From assembly GCA_949126835.1 (NCBI GenBank), contig OX421495.1, positions 21,194,958 to 21,258,957 on the forward strand: DNA of 64,000 nucleotides. Reading direction: 5' to 3'. This document shows, in pieces, positions 14,800-23,039 of this stretch. Numbering within the stretch: the first letter of the stretch is position 1; every line of letters starts with the position of its first letter. The notes under the pieces are model-generated. The model saw only the letters and a list, made by a program, of their open reading frames with translations. It had not been told where the DNA came from and ran no database searches. The DNA comes from Anisus vortex. Lineage: Eukaryota > Mollusca > Gastropoda > Planorbidae. Made by a program: the position numbers and the translations under genes.

Positions 14800-17057
14800 G
14801 AGAGAGACGTGACAAGAAAATATATGACAGAGGTTTGACTGAGCTGATGATCTGACAGGGAAAGAGATCAAACTTTCGATGCTTGCCTGTATATCGTGCT
14901 TTAAAAACAAATACCTACAGTTTGATGGGCCACCTTAGTGGCCAAAATTTAATCACGACTCAAGAAGGCTCATTAATACGTATAAAATGTACATTCTAAA
15001 CCTAGCCATGTGCACAGCTTAAAAGGAGGCTCTACTGTGCCTGGCTGGGGGAACATGCCCACTTCTGTACCCATGGGCCTCAAAGTTTACAAAGTGTGTA
15101 AACCGCCGATACGATCACCTTAAGATTACACCGGCGGGCGAACGCAAGGAAGACAGACTGCTGCAGCGGCTCCAGGTGTCCCGCTATCCATAGCACACCG
15201 GGTAGGCCTGTGGCCCCGGTTGGGAGGCAGAAAGGACGTTGCGAACCATTCACAAAGACCCTCCCGGTGCCTGGATGCCGGTTCCTATAGTAAAGGATTA
15301 GTGCTACCGGAGGACATTGCAGGTAAACGGGCGCGCCACCACGATAATGATCCAATGGGAACCGCAGTGACTAATAAGCTGGGCCACGGAAACCTCCCAT
15401 GTTACAAGGCAGGCCAAGCCTTAAGCGTGTCGTGGGATGGCTGTAGCCCGGACCGAGCTTTGGTATGCCCCCCAGAGCTCACTTCTAATACGTTACGCCC
15501 TGGACTATAGAGCCATTGGGGCTAGTCCGTTTTGTAAGAGATTTATACATTGTATGTTTGTAAAGTTTTAAATCATCAAAAAGCTTTGTTTCTTAGCCTA
15601 GTGATAATATCCGTGTTCTTAGTTGGATGTTAAATGTGCTCTGAGCTTACATTATCTTTGTTGGCAGTGCTATACAAATATTTATTATTATAAATTCGAA
15701 CAAACATTCCCACGTTAGACTTAATAGGTCAGCGACCGTATCATGCCGAATTCTCATGTCATTTCACTGGTAATGGGTCTGACTTGTTTACTAAAGTACA
15801 TGACTATTAAAGAGAACTAGTATCAACAACAAGGGTTTTCATGTCTGATTCAACTCAATAAACTGGACATTATTGTAAATATTTCGGCTTAACTTGTCTC
15901 AATTTTAAAGGACATGTGAATAATGCCATTATACTATTGTATGTGAGTTTGTGAAGGTATATAAGTGTCTCAAAAATACCGGAAGAGCCTTACGATCAAA
16001 GAGGGGGGGGGGGCGGCACACCAAGATCCTGTCCGAGACTAGCCACCCCATATGACCTCCGCAGTAGATGCACTACACTTCTCTTACAACCTGCGGAATT
16101 CCCATTGGATCATTAACGTGGTGGCTCGCTCGTATGGACAAGTCTTAACGTGTATGCATGCAAAAAAGGTAACGTGCAAAATCATTTCCGTTCTTTTTCG
16201 ATCATTTTTATTCGAAACAATGTCTGTGTGCTTCTTTACTGGTTGTACTCAAATTTGCTGGGGATTAAAATTTATTTCATTTCCAATAGATGTTTACAAA
16301 TCAAAACAATGTATTGTGAAAGTCAGAAGGGAACAATCACCTTTTTAAAATATCAAACTTATTGCTTAATGCAAAAGAATTTTTTTTATTCGTTTTTATG
16401 AATTTTACGCATTTTGTTTTTCAATAACCAAGAAAACGCAACTCTTGACTCATTTATTTTGTAAACAAATAAAAATTTAACGTCACGCGACTAACACTTG
16501 AGTATTAATGATCGCCTGTTCACTTTTGATGTTAAAAACGGATTCCTCATAACTAATATTGTATCCTTTGTATAATTCTAAAAGACTAGAACTGGCCGTC
16601 GAGGTTGAAATCAATTGTCAAACACCAGCAAAAGCATGCTTTTTTTTGTTATTAGTTTAAAAATAGAACAGGAAGTTCACGAACATTCGGGTTCAAAAGT
16701 TCACGCCTCATTAAGACTTGTCCATACCTGCACTGTCGCCCAGTAGCACAAATTCCAGACTATATAGGCCTGGATATCCAGACATACAGCCTACCGGCTA
16801 TGCAATGTCCCTCATGCCTTAGCTTACTGGTGTACTTTTAATGTACGCGTATCGGTGGTTTCAACACTTTGCCAACGTTGAGGCCCATGTATTTATAGAA
16901 GTGAGTTTGTGAAGATTGAGCTGTACTAAATATTAATACGGTATGAGTGTGAGTGTAAGTGTGTGTGTATGGGGGGGGTTAAACCTACCACTGCTGTGAC
17001 AACAACGAAGGCCAAAAGTATCAAAGCATCCACTACTGACATGACACGGGGCACCAT
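1629..17057 (-). CDS. Secreted ADAMTS-like / papilin-type matrix protein, N-terminal 439 residues (11 exons, 3' part outside window)
   Basis: Exons, 5' to 3' on the minus strand: 17057-16989, 14075-13975, 11758-11716, 10555-10471, 9456-9323, 7214-7088, 6427-6344, 5654-5482, 5002-4864, 3970-3826, 1845-1629. All introns are GT..AG; the joined exons give 1,317 nt, 439 codons, no stop. Layout: signal peptide 1-23; TSP1-1 29-about 74; ADAMTS cysteine-rich domain about 73-187, including a GCDHVIGS motif and a DDCLVCGG motif; spacer about 188-300 with N-glycosylation sequons NLT (225) and NRT (238); TSP1-2 from 303; TSP1-3 from 368; TSP1-4 begins near 431. The signal peptide leads straight into TSP1, so there is no propeptide, metalloprotease or disintegrin domain. 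This is the plan of ADAMTSL proteins and papilin, which bind extracellular matrix and, in known members, fibrillin or ADAMTS enzymes. Which subfamily cannot be decided without the C-terminus (Kunitz, Ig, PLAC domains). Homology is by motif recognition, not search. Confidence 0.9.
1971..2141 (+). mobile_element. LINE 3'-end remnant, family D
   Basis: Translates as [19 protein letters not shown] then a stop-broken tail, the usual C-terminus of CR1/Jockey-like reverse transcriptases (xxPxxIRxWNxLP). Related 3' ends occur at 22.88, 37.72, 55.57 and 56.13 kb. It lies in an intron, antisense to the gene. Confidence 0.7.
3020..3290. repeat. Dispersed repeat, family E
   Basis: Shares 'caagtttcagctggatagcatga...gggccaattagcc' with 40,590-40,690 ('ccaagtttcagctcgaatgatga...gggtcacttagcc') and, less clearly, with about 8,995-9,110. 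Origin unknown; no coding signal. The sequence just before it (2,145-3,020) is AT-rich with nothing I can name. Confidence 0.45.
3826..3970 (-). CDS. ADAMTS-like gene exon 10: rest of TSP1-2
   Basis: Encodes 47 residues from [10 protein letters not shown] to CRQSVQERY, with the TSP1 pattern C..(TG..V)...C......K.C....C. The donor that keeps frame is AA/GTTAGT, phase 2. A nearer GT (TCG/GTACAG) would break the frame. Confidence 0.85.
4266..4407 (-). mobile_element. SINE-B copy (tRNA-derived)
   Basis: On the minus strand it reads GGCCGACTGGTTCTGCGGTT (A-box-like), then CGGGTTCTGGCCC (B-box-like), then a CCTGTCGCCCTGCAGGAG body and an 'tctagaaggaacg' tail. Related copies start at 36,674 and 38,367. 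Confidence 0.7.
4864..5002 (-). CDS. ADAMTS-like gene exon 9: spacer end and start of TSP1-2
   Basis: Encodes 46 residues including [11 protein letters not shown], the typical C-terminal spacer strand, then [18 protein letters not shown], the start of a second TSP1 with an O-fucose-type CSVTCG motif. Acceptor CCCCAG, donor G/GTAAGG, phase 1. Confidence 0.92.
5482..5654 (-). CDS. ADAMTS-like gene exon 8: spacer domain
   Basis: Encodes 57 residues from [20 protein letters not shown] to GLHLN. Two sequons (NLT, NRT) suggest N-glycosylation. Spacer beta-strand pattern. Acceptor CACAG, donor AAT/GTAAGT, phase 0. Confidence 0.88.
5690..6062 (+). repeat. Degenerate tandem repeat in intron 8-side
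   Basis: About eight diverged copies of a phrase like 'taatgttatagtaattgttgagttta'. It lies between exons 7 and 8 of the ADAMTS-like gene. Confidence 0.65.
6344..6427 (-). CDS. ADAMTS-like gene exon 7: start of spacer domain
   Basis: Encodes 27 whole codons including [16 protein letters not shown], like the spacer's opening I/FPxGA.x(I/L)xI strand. Phases 1 and 1; acceptor TTTACAG, donor G/GTGAGT. Confidence 0.85.
7088..7214 (-). CDS. ADAMTS-like gene exon 6: end of cysteine-rich domain
   Basis: Encodes 42 residues beginning [17 protein letters not shown], followed by [10 protein letters not shown] and ETISG. This is the most recognisable ADAMTS/ADAMTSL signature in the gene. Acceptor CCCCAG, donor GTAG/GTAAGA, phase 1. 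Confidence 0.92.
7270..7318 (+). repeat. (GA)n / GAAA microsatellite
   Basis: A purine run of gaaa and ga units about 55 bp upstream (transcript sense) of exon 6. Confidence 0.85.
7608..7858 (+). mobile_element. SINE-A copy (tRNA-derived)
   Basis: B box ctgggttcgaatcctgg followed by the family body (tttttcccgggat...ctgatgggta...gttggggtaaagtaaagg...gtggccactgaaactggtgaacgctg) and end 'atggatcaatttggtccgatggg'. The tRNA head is degraded at its 5' edge. Antisense in an intron. The rest of the 7.9-9.3 kb intron shows no recognisable element apart from a weak family E match near 9.0 kb. Confidence 0.82.
9323..9456 (-). CDS. ADAMTS-like gene exon 5: cysteine-rich domain
   Basis: Encodes 44 residues with SPCQLFC, VIDGTTC and GVCVAGVCK, the diagnostic order of the ADAMTS cysteine-rich domain. 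It enters in phase 1 (GAC split with exon 4) and ends in phase 0 at AAG/GTAAAT. Confidence 0.9.
10192..10454 (+). mobile_element. SINE-A copy, near full length, beside exon 4 donor
   Basis: A box ggccgagcggcagcgcg, B box tgggttcgaatcctgg, standard body, ending 'atcagtttgacccgaagggtac'. It lies about 16 bp from the exon 4 donor and is antisense to the gene. The head resembles a tRNA-Leu/Ser-like promoter. Confidence 0.9.
10471..10555 (-). CDS. ADAMTS-like gene exon 4: TSP1/cysteine-rich junction
   Basis: Encodes 28 residues starting [18 protein letters not shown], matching the ADAMTS pattern CPxGS...RxxQC..FN that follows TSP1-1. It ends in phase 1 (TAC G/GTAAGA). The linker to the next cysteine (QWTSHYDMTSPC) is shorter than the usual W...Y...PC stretch. 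A SINE ends about 16 bp past the donor. Confidence 0.85.
11716..11758 (-). CDS. ADAMTS-like gene exon 3 (43-nt microexon): rest of TSP1-1
   Basis: Encodes [14 protein letters not shown] after completing an arginine codon split with exon 2. It supplies two of the TSP1 cysteines. Acceptor GGCAG, donor CAG/GTTGGT, phase 0. Too short to find except through phase and family motif. Confidence 0.82.
11841..12163. mobile_element. Possible small hAT-like MITE
   Basis: Left end ggcccggct and right end agccggacct form an imperfect inverted repeat around a 'gcctagggcgcaaaattt' body common in nonautonomous hAT elements. I could not find a clean 8-bp target duplication. Confidence 0.4.
12388..12500 (+). 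repeat. (AAT)n and 'gcgcatatcccgc' LINE-tail-like segment
   Basis: An (aat)n run then 'gaagcttatatagcgcatatcccgcaatc' and 'ttacaa' repeats. A similar order (aat-rich, 'ttgcctatatcccg') lies at 19,315-19,390 beside a LINE remnant, so this is probably a LINE 3' UTR scrap. Confidence 0.45.
12731..13834 (+). repeat. 24-bp minisatellite, 46 units, inside intron 2
   Basis: Unit tctctttatagatcgtaccaatcc with point variants (gaacgt, gattgt, gaaccta, cgtctc). 1,104 bp is exactly 46 units. Because 24 is divisible by 3, several frames stay open, giving spurious 300-400-codon ORFs of RIGTFYKE and related octapeptides. Segments starting 13,319 and 13,583 are matching 264-bp (11-unit) duplicates. Confidence 0.95.
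13975..14075 (-). CDS. ADAMTS-like gene exon 2: first half of TSP1-1
   Basis: Encodes 33 residues beginning [12 protein letters not shown] and including CSTTCG, which fits the CXX(S/T)CG O-fucosylation motif. The third tryptophan of the usual WxxWxxW is a tyrosine here. It is entered in phase 0 after CTGTAG and leaves in phase 2 at AG/GTAAAT. The signal peptidase site probably falls at the exon 1/2 junction. The 24-bp minisatellite begins about 140 bp into the following intron. Confidence 0.88.
14186..14465 (+). repeat. GATA microsatellite
   Basis: gata runs interrupted regularly by 'gatcgaaagatagata'. It lies in intron 1, about 110 bp beyond the exon 2 acceptor. Confidence 0.95.
14761..14806 (+). 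repeat. (GA)n microsatellite
   Basis: Nearly pure ga dinucleotides with one gcga interruption. Confidence 0.95.
15033..15380 (-). mobile_element. Family C dispersed repeat, inverted copy
   Basis: On the minus strand it carries 'cattggatcattatcgtggtggc...ctgcaatgtcc.ccggtagcactaatcc', the same order as copies at 16.0, 54.4, 56.3 and 57.3 kb. Nonautonomous, no intact ORF; class undetermined. Confidence 0.65.
15965..16910 (+). mobile_element. Family C repeat, split by a MITE
   Basis: The left part ends 'gtggctcgctcgta' at 16,134; the right part resumes 'tacctgcactgtcgcccagtagc' at 16,725. At 54,640 the same phrase runs on uninterrupted, so the MITE at 16,135-16,724 is the later insertion. Confidence 0.75.
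16135..16724. mobile_element. TA-flanked MITE, copy 1
   Basis: Ends are TGGACAAGTCTTAA and its reverse complement TTAAGACTTGTCCA (one base of difference further in), flanked by TA on both sides as expected of Tc1/mariner-type insertions. The 590-bp body aligns along its length with the copy at 32,455. No ORF. Confidence 0.75.
16989..17057 (-). CDS. ADAMTS-like gene exon 1 (coding part): signal peptide
   Basis: Encodes 23 residues starting MVPRV and continuing with a hydrophobic core ([13 protein letters not shown]), a classic signal peptide. An in-frame TGA lies 15 nt upstream of the ATG, so this is the true start. The exon seems to extend as 5' UTR to 17079, where a pyrimidine-rich tract ending in TTGCAG looks like an acceptor; that implies an upstream noncoding exon not found here. 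The donor is GTG followed by GTAGGT, phase 0, fitting exon 2. Confidence 0.85.
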
Positions 17058-17079
17058 GACACGAGACAATCACTGACAC
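17058..17079 (-). other. 5' UTR portion of exon 1
   Basis: Twenty-two noncoding bases between the apparent splice acceptor and the ATG. They contain an in-frame TGA. The upstream noncoding exon and promoter are not identified; they lie at higher coordinates. Confidence 0.6.
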
Positions 17080-17719
17080 CTGCAATGGAAGAGAAAACAA
17101 AAAAGACACAATTAATTGTGAAGTAAGGTATTGGCACGTATTGCTAACTGGTGTTTACAATAATATGTTACTTAAAGAAAAGCCCTTCGAATACTATTCC
17201 TTGCTGTATATATAATATACTCATGTGGTAATGTATTATTTAAAAAAAACGTTAACATTATCACACCAATGATAATTAATTGCTTTAAATCTTTTCATTA
17301 CTAATAAATCTACTTTTTCCACATTGTGGTTCACGATTATCCTCGCATCGCCATGACTGAACGCTTGGTTGTTCATTGTTTAACAGTCAAAAAAGTAGTT
17401 GACCAATCAGTCACTAACTGTATCATACAGTTCGATCTTTGAGAATAACTTTTTATTGCAGTGCTTGGATAAACTTTAAATTAATAATGAATAGACGGGT
17501 CTAGATCACCTATGTACCTGCATAGAGCTGTTCATCCTTCAGATATTCAAAAGTTGTTATTATAGTATCCGAAGTTATCAAAGGCCCATGGATTTTCTAA
17601 ACTGATTCATATAAACTTACAAAGTATCTCAACTCGTCTATTGTTTTCAATTCTTTCCCTTGTATAGTTTTTTCCCCTGATAAAATCTGTTTTATTGATT
17701 CGTATAAAGATTGAAAGAG
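17080..17719. other. Region upstream of exon 1; no feature identified
   Basis: AT-rich DNA containing the probable polypyrimidine tract just above 17,080. I see no convincing promoter or noncoding exon here. Confidence 0.4.
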
Positions 17720-17965
17720 AAATACTATTTAAAGAAAGATTGATATAGAAACTACTGTTTAAACAAAAATATATAGAGAACTACTGTTTAAAGTAACATA
17801 GTAAGAGAACTACTGTTTAAAGTAACATAGTAAGAGAACTACTGTTTAAAGTAACATAGTAAGAAAACTACTGTTTAAAGTAACATAGTAAGAGAACTAC
17901 TGTTTAAAGTAACATAGTAAGAGAACCACTGTTTAAAGTAACATAGTAAGAGAACTACTGTTTAA
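17720..17965 (+). repeat. 30-bp minisatellite, about 8 units
   Basis: Unit actactgtttaaagtaacat agtaagagaa; the first two units are diverged, the rest nearly identical. Confidence 0.9.
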
Positions 17966-18119
17966 ACACAGAACAGACATTCTTATGCATCATTTTGTCG
18001 CAAAGAAAGTTCTATAAACTCTATAAGCTTTCTGTAGGCTGCAGCAGCACAAGCTTCAGTCCAACTGTACCTTAGAGCCTTAAAAGCTGTTGGCAGTACA
18101 ACTGTACCTAAGGGCCTTA

Positions 18120-18417
18120 AAGCTATTGGCAGTACTGGATTAACCATTGGACGAAACAAGCACGTGCATAGGAGATCAAGGCAGAAGGATACGCCCCCCA
18201 GAAATAAAAATATGGCGACATGCTCAAAGAACTTAAAACTTTAAAAATTAGGAGAACACTTTTCAAATATAAATAAAAAAATGTGTGTGTAAACAAAACT
18301 TCAATTTGATATTTTCTTTTTAGCTTCTTTTGAATTATATTAATCAAAAGGGGGTAGGGGTTAAAATCTTTTAAGTCTTAAGTGCTTTGCGACTTGAATG
18401 GTCTTAATCCGACCCTG
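18120..18417. mobile_element. Possible hAT-like MITE
   Basis: Left end cagtactggattaacc and right end ttaatccgaccctg are imperfect inverted repeats typical of small hAT elements. No clear 8-bp duplication found. The following 18.42-19.1 kb is AT-rich with nothing recognised. Confidence 0.35.
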
Positions 18418-19437
18418 GTAGTCGGTGTGAACCATTAGTGGGTGAACACACATCGGAAACCCCCGAGATTGTTTTACGGATATAATGGTCTAGCAATTTA
18501 TATCGTGTAAACATGAGAATAAATAGAAATAATTTTCAAAAGACGGACTTGGAGAATAAAAATAAAATAATAAAAAGACTCGCCAAAAAAAATACAAAAA
18601 AATAAATCATCAACTACTCACACACTAGTTATCATAAGTAAAAATACAATAGGGAAAAAAACGGAAGTGCATTCACATATTTTAGAAATAAACATTTTGT
18701 GAAAAAACACTTAGTCTATATCTAGATATTTTTTGACAACAGAAGAGGAATGTGTGATCATAAGCATATTTGAAAACAGTAACAACATGATAACTAGACT
18801 TATATCTATAAGATAATATGATGAAGACGTTCTGATTATTTGAAACATTTGTTTTTAAATAGACGGTGCCCCGCCCTCCGCCTTCCTTTTACCCACCTCT
18901 AGCGCTTAATATTAGAAAATGCATTAGAATTTATTATGATAGAAAAAACAACATTTAACTACGTTTTGTTACTGTTTTCTGTGAGAACATAAATACGATT
19001 ACTATTTCTTTCATGTCATTATTTGATTCATATTTTGACACGATTTGTATTACTTTATGTTTCTTTATTGTTGTTAATATTTGCTTATAGAGCGATTGCA
19101 GTAGGCCAGGGGTCGGCAACCTGCGGCTCGCGAGCCGCATGCGGCTCTTTCGATGACAAGATGCGGCTCTCCAGTTCCATGCTCAAATATTAATAATTAT
19201 ATTATTTTATTTTCAAAACTCATAAAAAGATAGTATACTGCAAATATATATCTAGCCTATATACTGAAAACAGGATAAAATCACTCAACAGAGAACAGTG
19301 ATAATAGGTAGAGTAATAATAATAGCCAAATAATAATACTTGTTGCCTATATCCCGTTGGGAACAGATCTATACGCCGTCAACAGTTACAGACAGAGTAC
19401 AGACAACGAAAATGTATACATGTACAGGTGAATACTG

Positions 19438-20250
19438 CTACTTGAATAGGTGCGTCTTCAGCCGACTCCTGAAGGTGTTGAAGCTAGGGCTCTGGCGAAG
19501 CTGTAGACGGGCCCCATAGGAGAATGCACGTTGGCCGGCGAACACTAGCTTCGCACGAGGGATCTGAAGAGTTAGTGCATCAGAAGCCGAGCGGTGGCCA
19601 GTGCAGAGATCGGAGCAGAGGAGTGATATGAGTCGACTTCTTCTTAAGGACCAGTCGGGCAGCACAGTTATGGACACGTTGGTGGCCCTGAAGGGAGGAG
19701 GCCGAGAGGCCAGCCAAGAGCTAATTGCAATAATCCAAGCGGCAAAAGAGGAGAGAGATGACAAGCTTAACACAAGCTTCCTTAGTGAGATAGCGACGGA
19801 TGGCGGCAATACGACGCAGATGGAAGAAGCAGATTTTGGTGAGGAAGGAGATGTGGGGCTGCATGGACAGCGTGGAGTTCACATAAACGCCAAAGCTTTT
19901 GACAGTCGGGGAGAAAGATACTGTTGCGTCGGACACCTGAAGATCGGACGCAGTGAGGGACACGACCCTCCGCCTCGTACCAACGATAAGAGCTTCAGTC
20001 TCCTCACTGTTCAACTTTAACTTGTTTTCCGTCATCCAGTTCTTGATGTCCAGGAAACATTGAGATGGAAGCAAGGAGCACGTCGAAAGAATGATATTTC
20101 AGGTTGTGTCGTTCGATGACAAAGGAGAGGGGTTGGGTGTATATGGTGAAAAGAACTGGGCTGAGGACAGACCGCTGTGGCACACCATAGTAGACATGAA
20201 CAGGCTGGGAGGATAGGGTAGACAGACAGCTGAAGCTGATAGCCGCTAGT
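19438..20250 (-). pseudogene. LINE reverse transcriptase remnant nested in the hAT element
   Basis: Minus-strand fragments in order: YYGVPQRSVLSPVLFTIYTQ, then WMTENKLKLNSEETEALIVG, then LGxxx-like VKSFGVYVNSTLSM, LSLLFCRLDYCN, and RLQLRQSPSFNTFRSRLKTH. This is the palm-to-C-terminal order of CR1/Jockey-group reverse transcriptases. The FADD catalytic segment expected after 'LKYHSF' is missing and the frame shifts there (about 20,080). More degraded LINE sequence extends to about 20,380. Confidence 0.85.
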
Positions 20251-20392
20251 CACTACTTAGACTACTATATGAAACACCTAGTCAGCAACCCAGCGGGCGG
20301 TAGTGTTCAGTATTCTTCGGAGCTAAGTTGGAGGTCCAGAAAAGCATGCATGTCACGCTGCACAACTGGACAGTTCTAAACTCTAAAAGAAA

Positions 20393-20550
20393 TGCCGCGA
20401 GTTGAGGCACTCATATTTGACGCATGGAATAGTCTTCCAGAATGCTACAGTGAGGTGAAGAAGTTGGCATTTGGAGTGCTGACGATCTTCGGGTCAACAT
20501 ATTCGTGCGAGCAAGCGTTTTCTTGCATGAAATATAATAAAAAGTAAAGT
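20393..20550 (+). pseudogene. hAT transposase C-terminal dimerisation fragment, frameshifted
   Basis: Reads VKKLAFGVLTIFGSTYSCEQAF, then a one-base shift near 20,520 is needed to continue SCMKYNK. The GSTYxCEQxFSxMK block is diagnostic of hAT transposases of the GTF2IRD2/ZBED type. The rest of the transposase is gone. Confidence 0.85.
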
Positions 20551-21012
20551 AAGAAGCCAACTAAGAAATAAAAATCTACAGGCGTGCTAGAAACTGAAAA
20601 CAACATTTTATGAGCCAGATTTAGCCAAACTTTCAAAAGGCATTCAAGGTCATTGCTACCATTGATGCAACTATTGTAACTATCTATTATTCAATAATTA
20701 TAGTTATAGGCCTATTTATTTGATTATTAATTGTATTATTCTAGCTAAAATACTTTAATATATTTTGTGCGAAACATTTGTATGTTTTATATGAATAAAT
20801 AGGCCCCTATTATTTAATATTTAAAGCTATAATTTATTTGAAATAAAAAATCAATTTTGTAGGCCCTTTAGGTAGGCTAATCCTACTCCTAATCATAAGC
20901 TTATACGATAATATTGAAAAAAAAAGTTAGTGGCTCTTTAAAAACTGGGAAATTTGTAAATTGTAACTTTTGGCTCTTCCCTCTCAAAAGGTTGCCGACC
21001 CCTGCAGTAGGC

Positions 21013-22095
21013 GTTTCTTAGGTTTTTTAGTGACGTACTTGTGTAAATAGCGGCCATCTTGGCGATAATGGCATTAATGAGAAATAAACATTGTTCCTTA
21101 CCATGTGTATTTTAAACCCAAAATATAAGGAATTATTTACCATAAATCTTGATATTTAACTGTGATACTAGTCCTTAATAGTCCATCCACGAAATAAACA
21201 AGATTTTAGGCTTTTTATAGTTGTTCAATAGCTCTTTTGAAACATTGTACATTTTGCTTTACTTTCAAATAGGCCTAGTAAGTTAAGATAGGCTAACTTT
21301 CGACAATCGACATCTTCAATAAATTTATTCGTCACTTACGGAACCTTTTCCATTTGATTTTTAATGGTTTAAATTTTAGCTTTAAATGTTAATTTACATC
21401 GCTTGACAGTGTTTTATATATGTTTTACGTTATATTGTTGAAAGGATCACATTTAAAATAAAACCTTCTTACGGCTATAGTAATACGGCTGCCATTTATC
21501 ACCACTAGACAAAGTAAACAAACAGCACGCGCTTTTTGTCACGTGATTGCAATCGGTCTATAATCACTCTGTTTGAGTTACAAAAGTTAGGTTGGTAATG
21601 AGTGCCGTATTATAGTTTAGGCTGAACAAGTAGTTCAATTATTTTCTTGGGTGGGATTCGGAGCAGAAGAATGCGGGACACCATGTGTTAATGAAATACC
21701 ATAATATTGACTCTAATATGTCTATATACGACGTAGTTTTCTGCAGATGTTCATATCATAGGTCAGTGAGGACAGTTTTCTCTAATGACCTTTTTAACGA
21801 GCCTAAAGACGGTTGGGACAAATAGTGCTACTCGATTACCTCTTTCTCTCTCTTTCTCTCCCTTTGTCTCTCTTTGTCTCTTTTTCTCCTTCCCTCTCTC
21901 TTTCTCTAGGTATTTATATATTTGTCTATGGTGTATGTATACACGTATAAATGAATCACATAACTAAATTTGCATATTAAATACGTTTTGATATATGGCA
22001 TATTATATTTCATTGCTTTAAATAAAATTAATTAGGCCTAGGTGTCTTTAATATATTCTACTATCCATTTAATTTAGTATTCATTTTATCAACAC
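21013..22095. other. Unique AT-rich spacer
   Basis: No gene or named repeat, apart from a pyrimidine-rich ctctttctc run at 21,840-21,908. Confidence 0.5.
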
Positions 22096-22680
22096 GTAAA
22101 TAGATTTTCTGGATTCCGCAGAATGTTCGATCTCCTTTTGTAAATAGATTTACGCAGAATGTTCGATCTCCTTTTGTAAATAGATTTACGCAGAATGTTC
22201 GATCTCCTTTTGTAAATAGATTTACGCAGAATGTTCGATCTCCTTTTGTAAATAGATTTTCGCAGAATGTTCGATCTCCTTTTGTAAATAGATTTTCGCA
22301 GAATGTTCGATCTCCTTTTGTAAATAGATTTACGCAGAATGTTCGATCTCCTTTTGTAAATAGATTTACGCAGAATGTTCGATCTCCTTTTGTAAATAGA
22401 TTTACGCAGAATGTTCGATCTCCTTTTGTAAATAGATTTTTGCAGAATGTTCGATCTCCTTTTGTAAATAGATTTTCGCAGAATGTTCGATCTCCTTTTG
22501 TAAATAGATTTACGCAGAATGTTCGATCTCCTTTTGTAAATAGATTTACGCAGAATGTTCGATCTCCTTTTGTAAATAGATTTACGCAGAATGTTCGATC
22601 TCCTTTTGTAAATAGATTTTCGCAGAATGTTCGATCTCCTTTTGTAAATAGATTTTCGCAGAATGTTCGATCTCCTTTTG
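22096..22680 (+). repeat. 36-bp minisatellite, about 16 units
   Basis: Unit gcagaatgttcgatctcctt ttgtaaatagatttac, with variants at the 'ttac/tttc' position arranged in a five-unit pattern. Open in most frames, so the long KRRSNILRKSIY reading frame here is not a gene. Confidence 0.95.
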
Positions 22681-22875
22681 ACTACCCCCCCTCCCCTTAT
22701 TCCCTTTTTTTTCAACGGAAATAATAGTCTGTGTTTTCATCTAAGTACAAAAACAATGGCCGCTGCATGCGTTAAAAACACACGTGTTCTAAACGATAAT
22801 GTCCTCCTTATGCGTCACACCTAAGATTATCACAAAGCTCTGTTATTTCAAGACATTTTTTGTCTCCAACCTTAT

Positions 22876-23035
22876 TTATTGGATTATGGAATGGGTTGCA
22901 TGAACAAACCAGGAAAACCAGGAACTTAACATGATTTAAAACACTAATAGACATGACATGCAGGACTAGACTCAAATCACGAATGTGCATAGGACGCAAT
23001 AATCTACTTTATAGAGGAGCATCTGTAATGTATAA
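22876..23035 (+). mobile_element. LINE 3'-end remnant, family D
   Basis: Matches 'tggaa.gggttgc.tgaac.aa.caggaaaacca' and the tail 'tttatagaggagcatctgtaa' of the 1,971 and 37,721 copies. Confidence 0.65.
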
Positions 23036-23039
23036 GATG

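Larger units (their letters stand above)
19107..21004 (+). mobile_element. hAT DNA transposon, complete ends, dead
   Basis: Ends are CAGGGGTCGGCAACCT and its exact reverse complement (16 bp). The 8-bp target duplication CAGTAGGC is perfect (19,099-19,106 and 21,005-21,012). Inside, the plus strand keeps the hAT C-terminal dimerisation block (see 20,393). A LINE remnant occupies the middle in the opposite orientation. Confidence 0.92.

Noticed and set aside
15080..15510. ORFs of about 90 codons on both strands
   Set aside because: They lie in a family C repeat copy and are not preserved in its other copies.
22089..22715. 208-codon minus-strand ORF (KRRSNILRKSIY repeats)
   Set aside because: Translation of the 36-bp minisatellite; no start context, no flanking coding signal.
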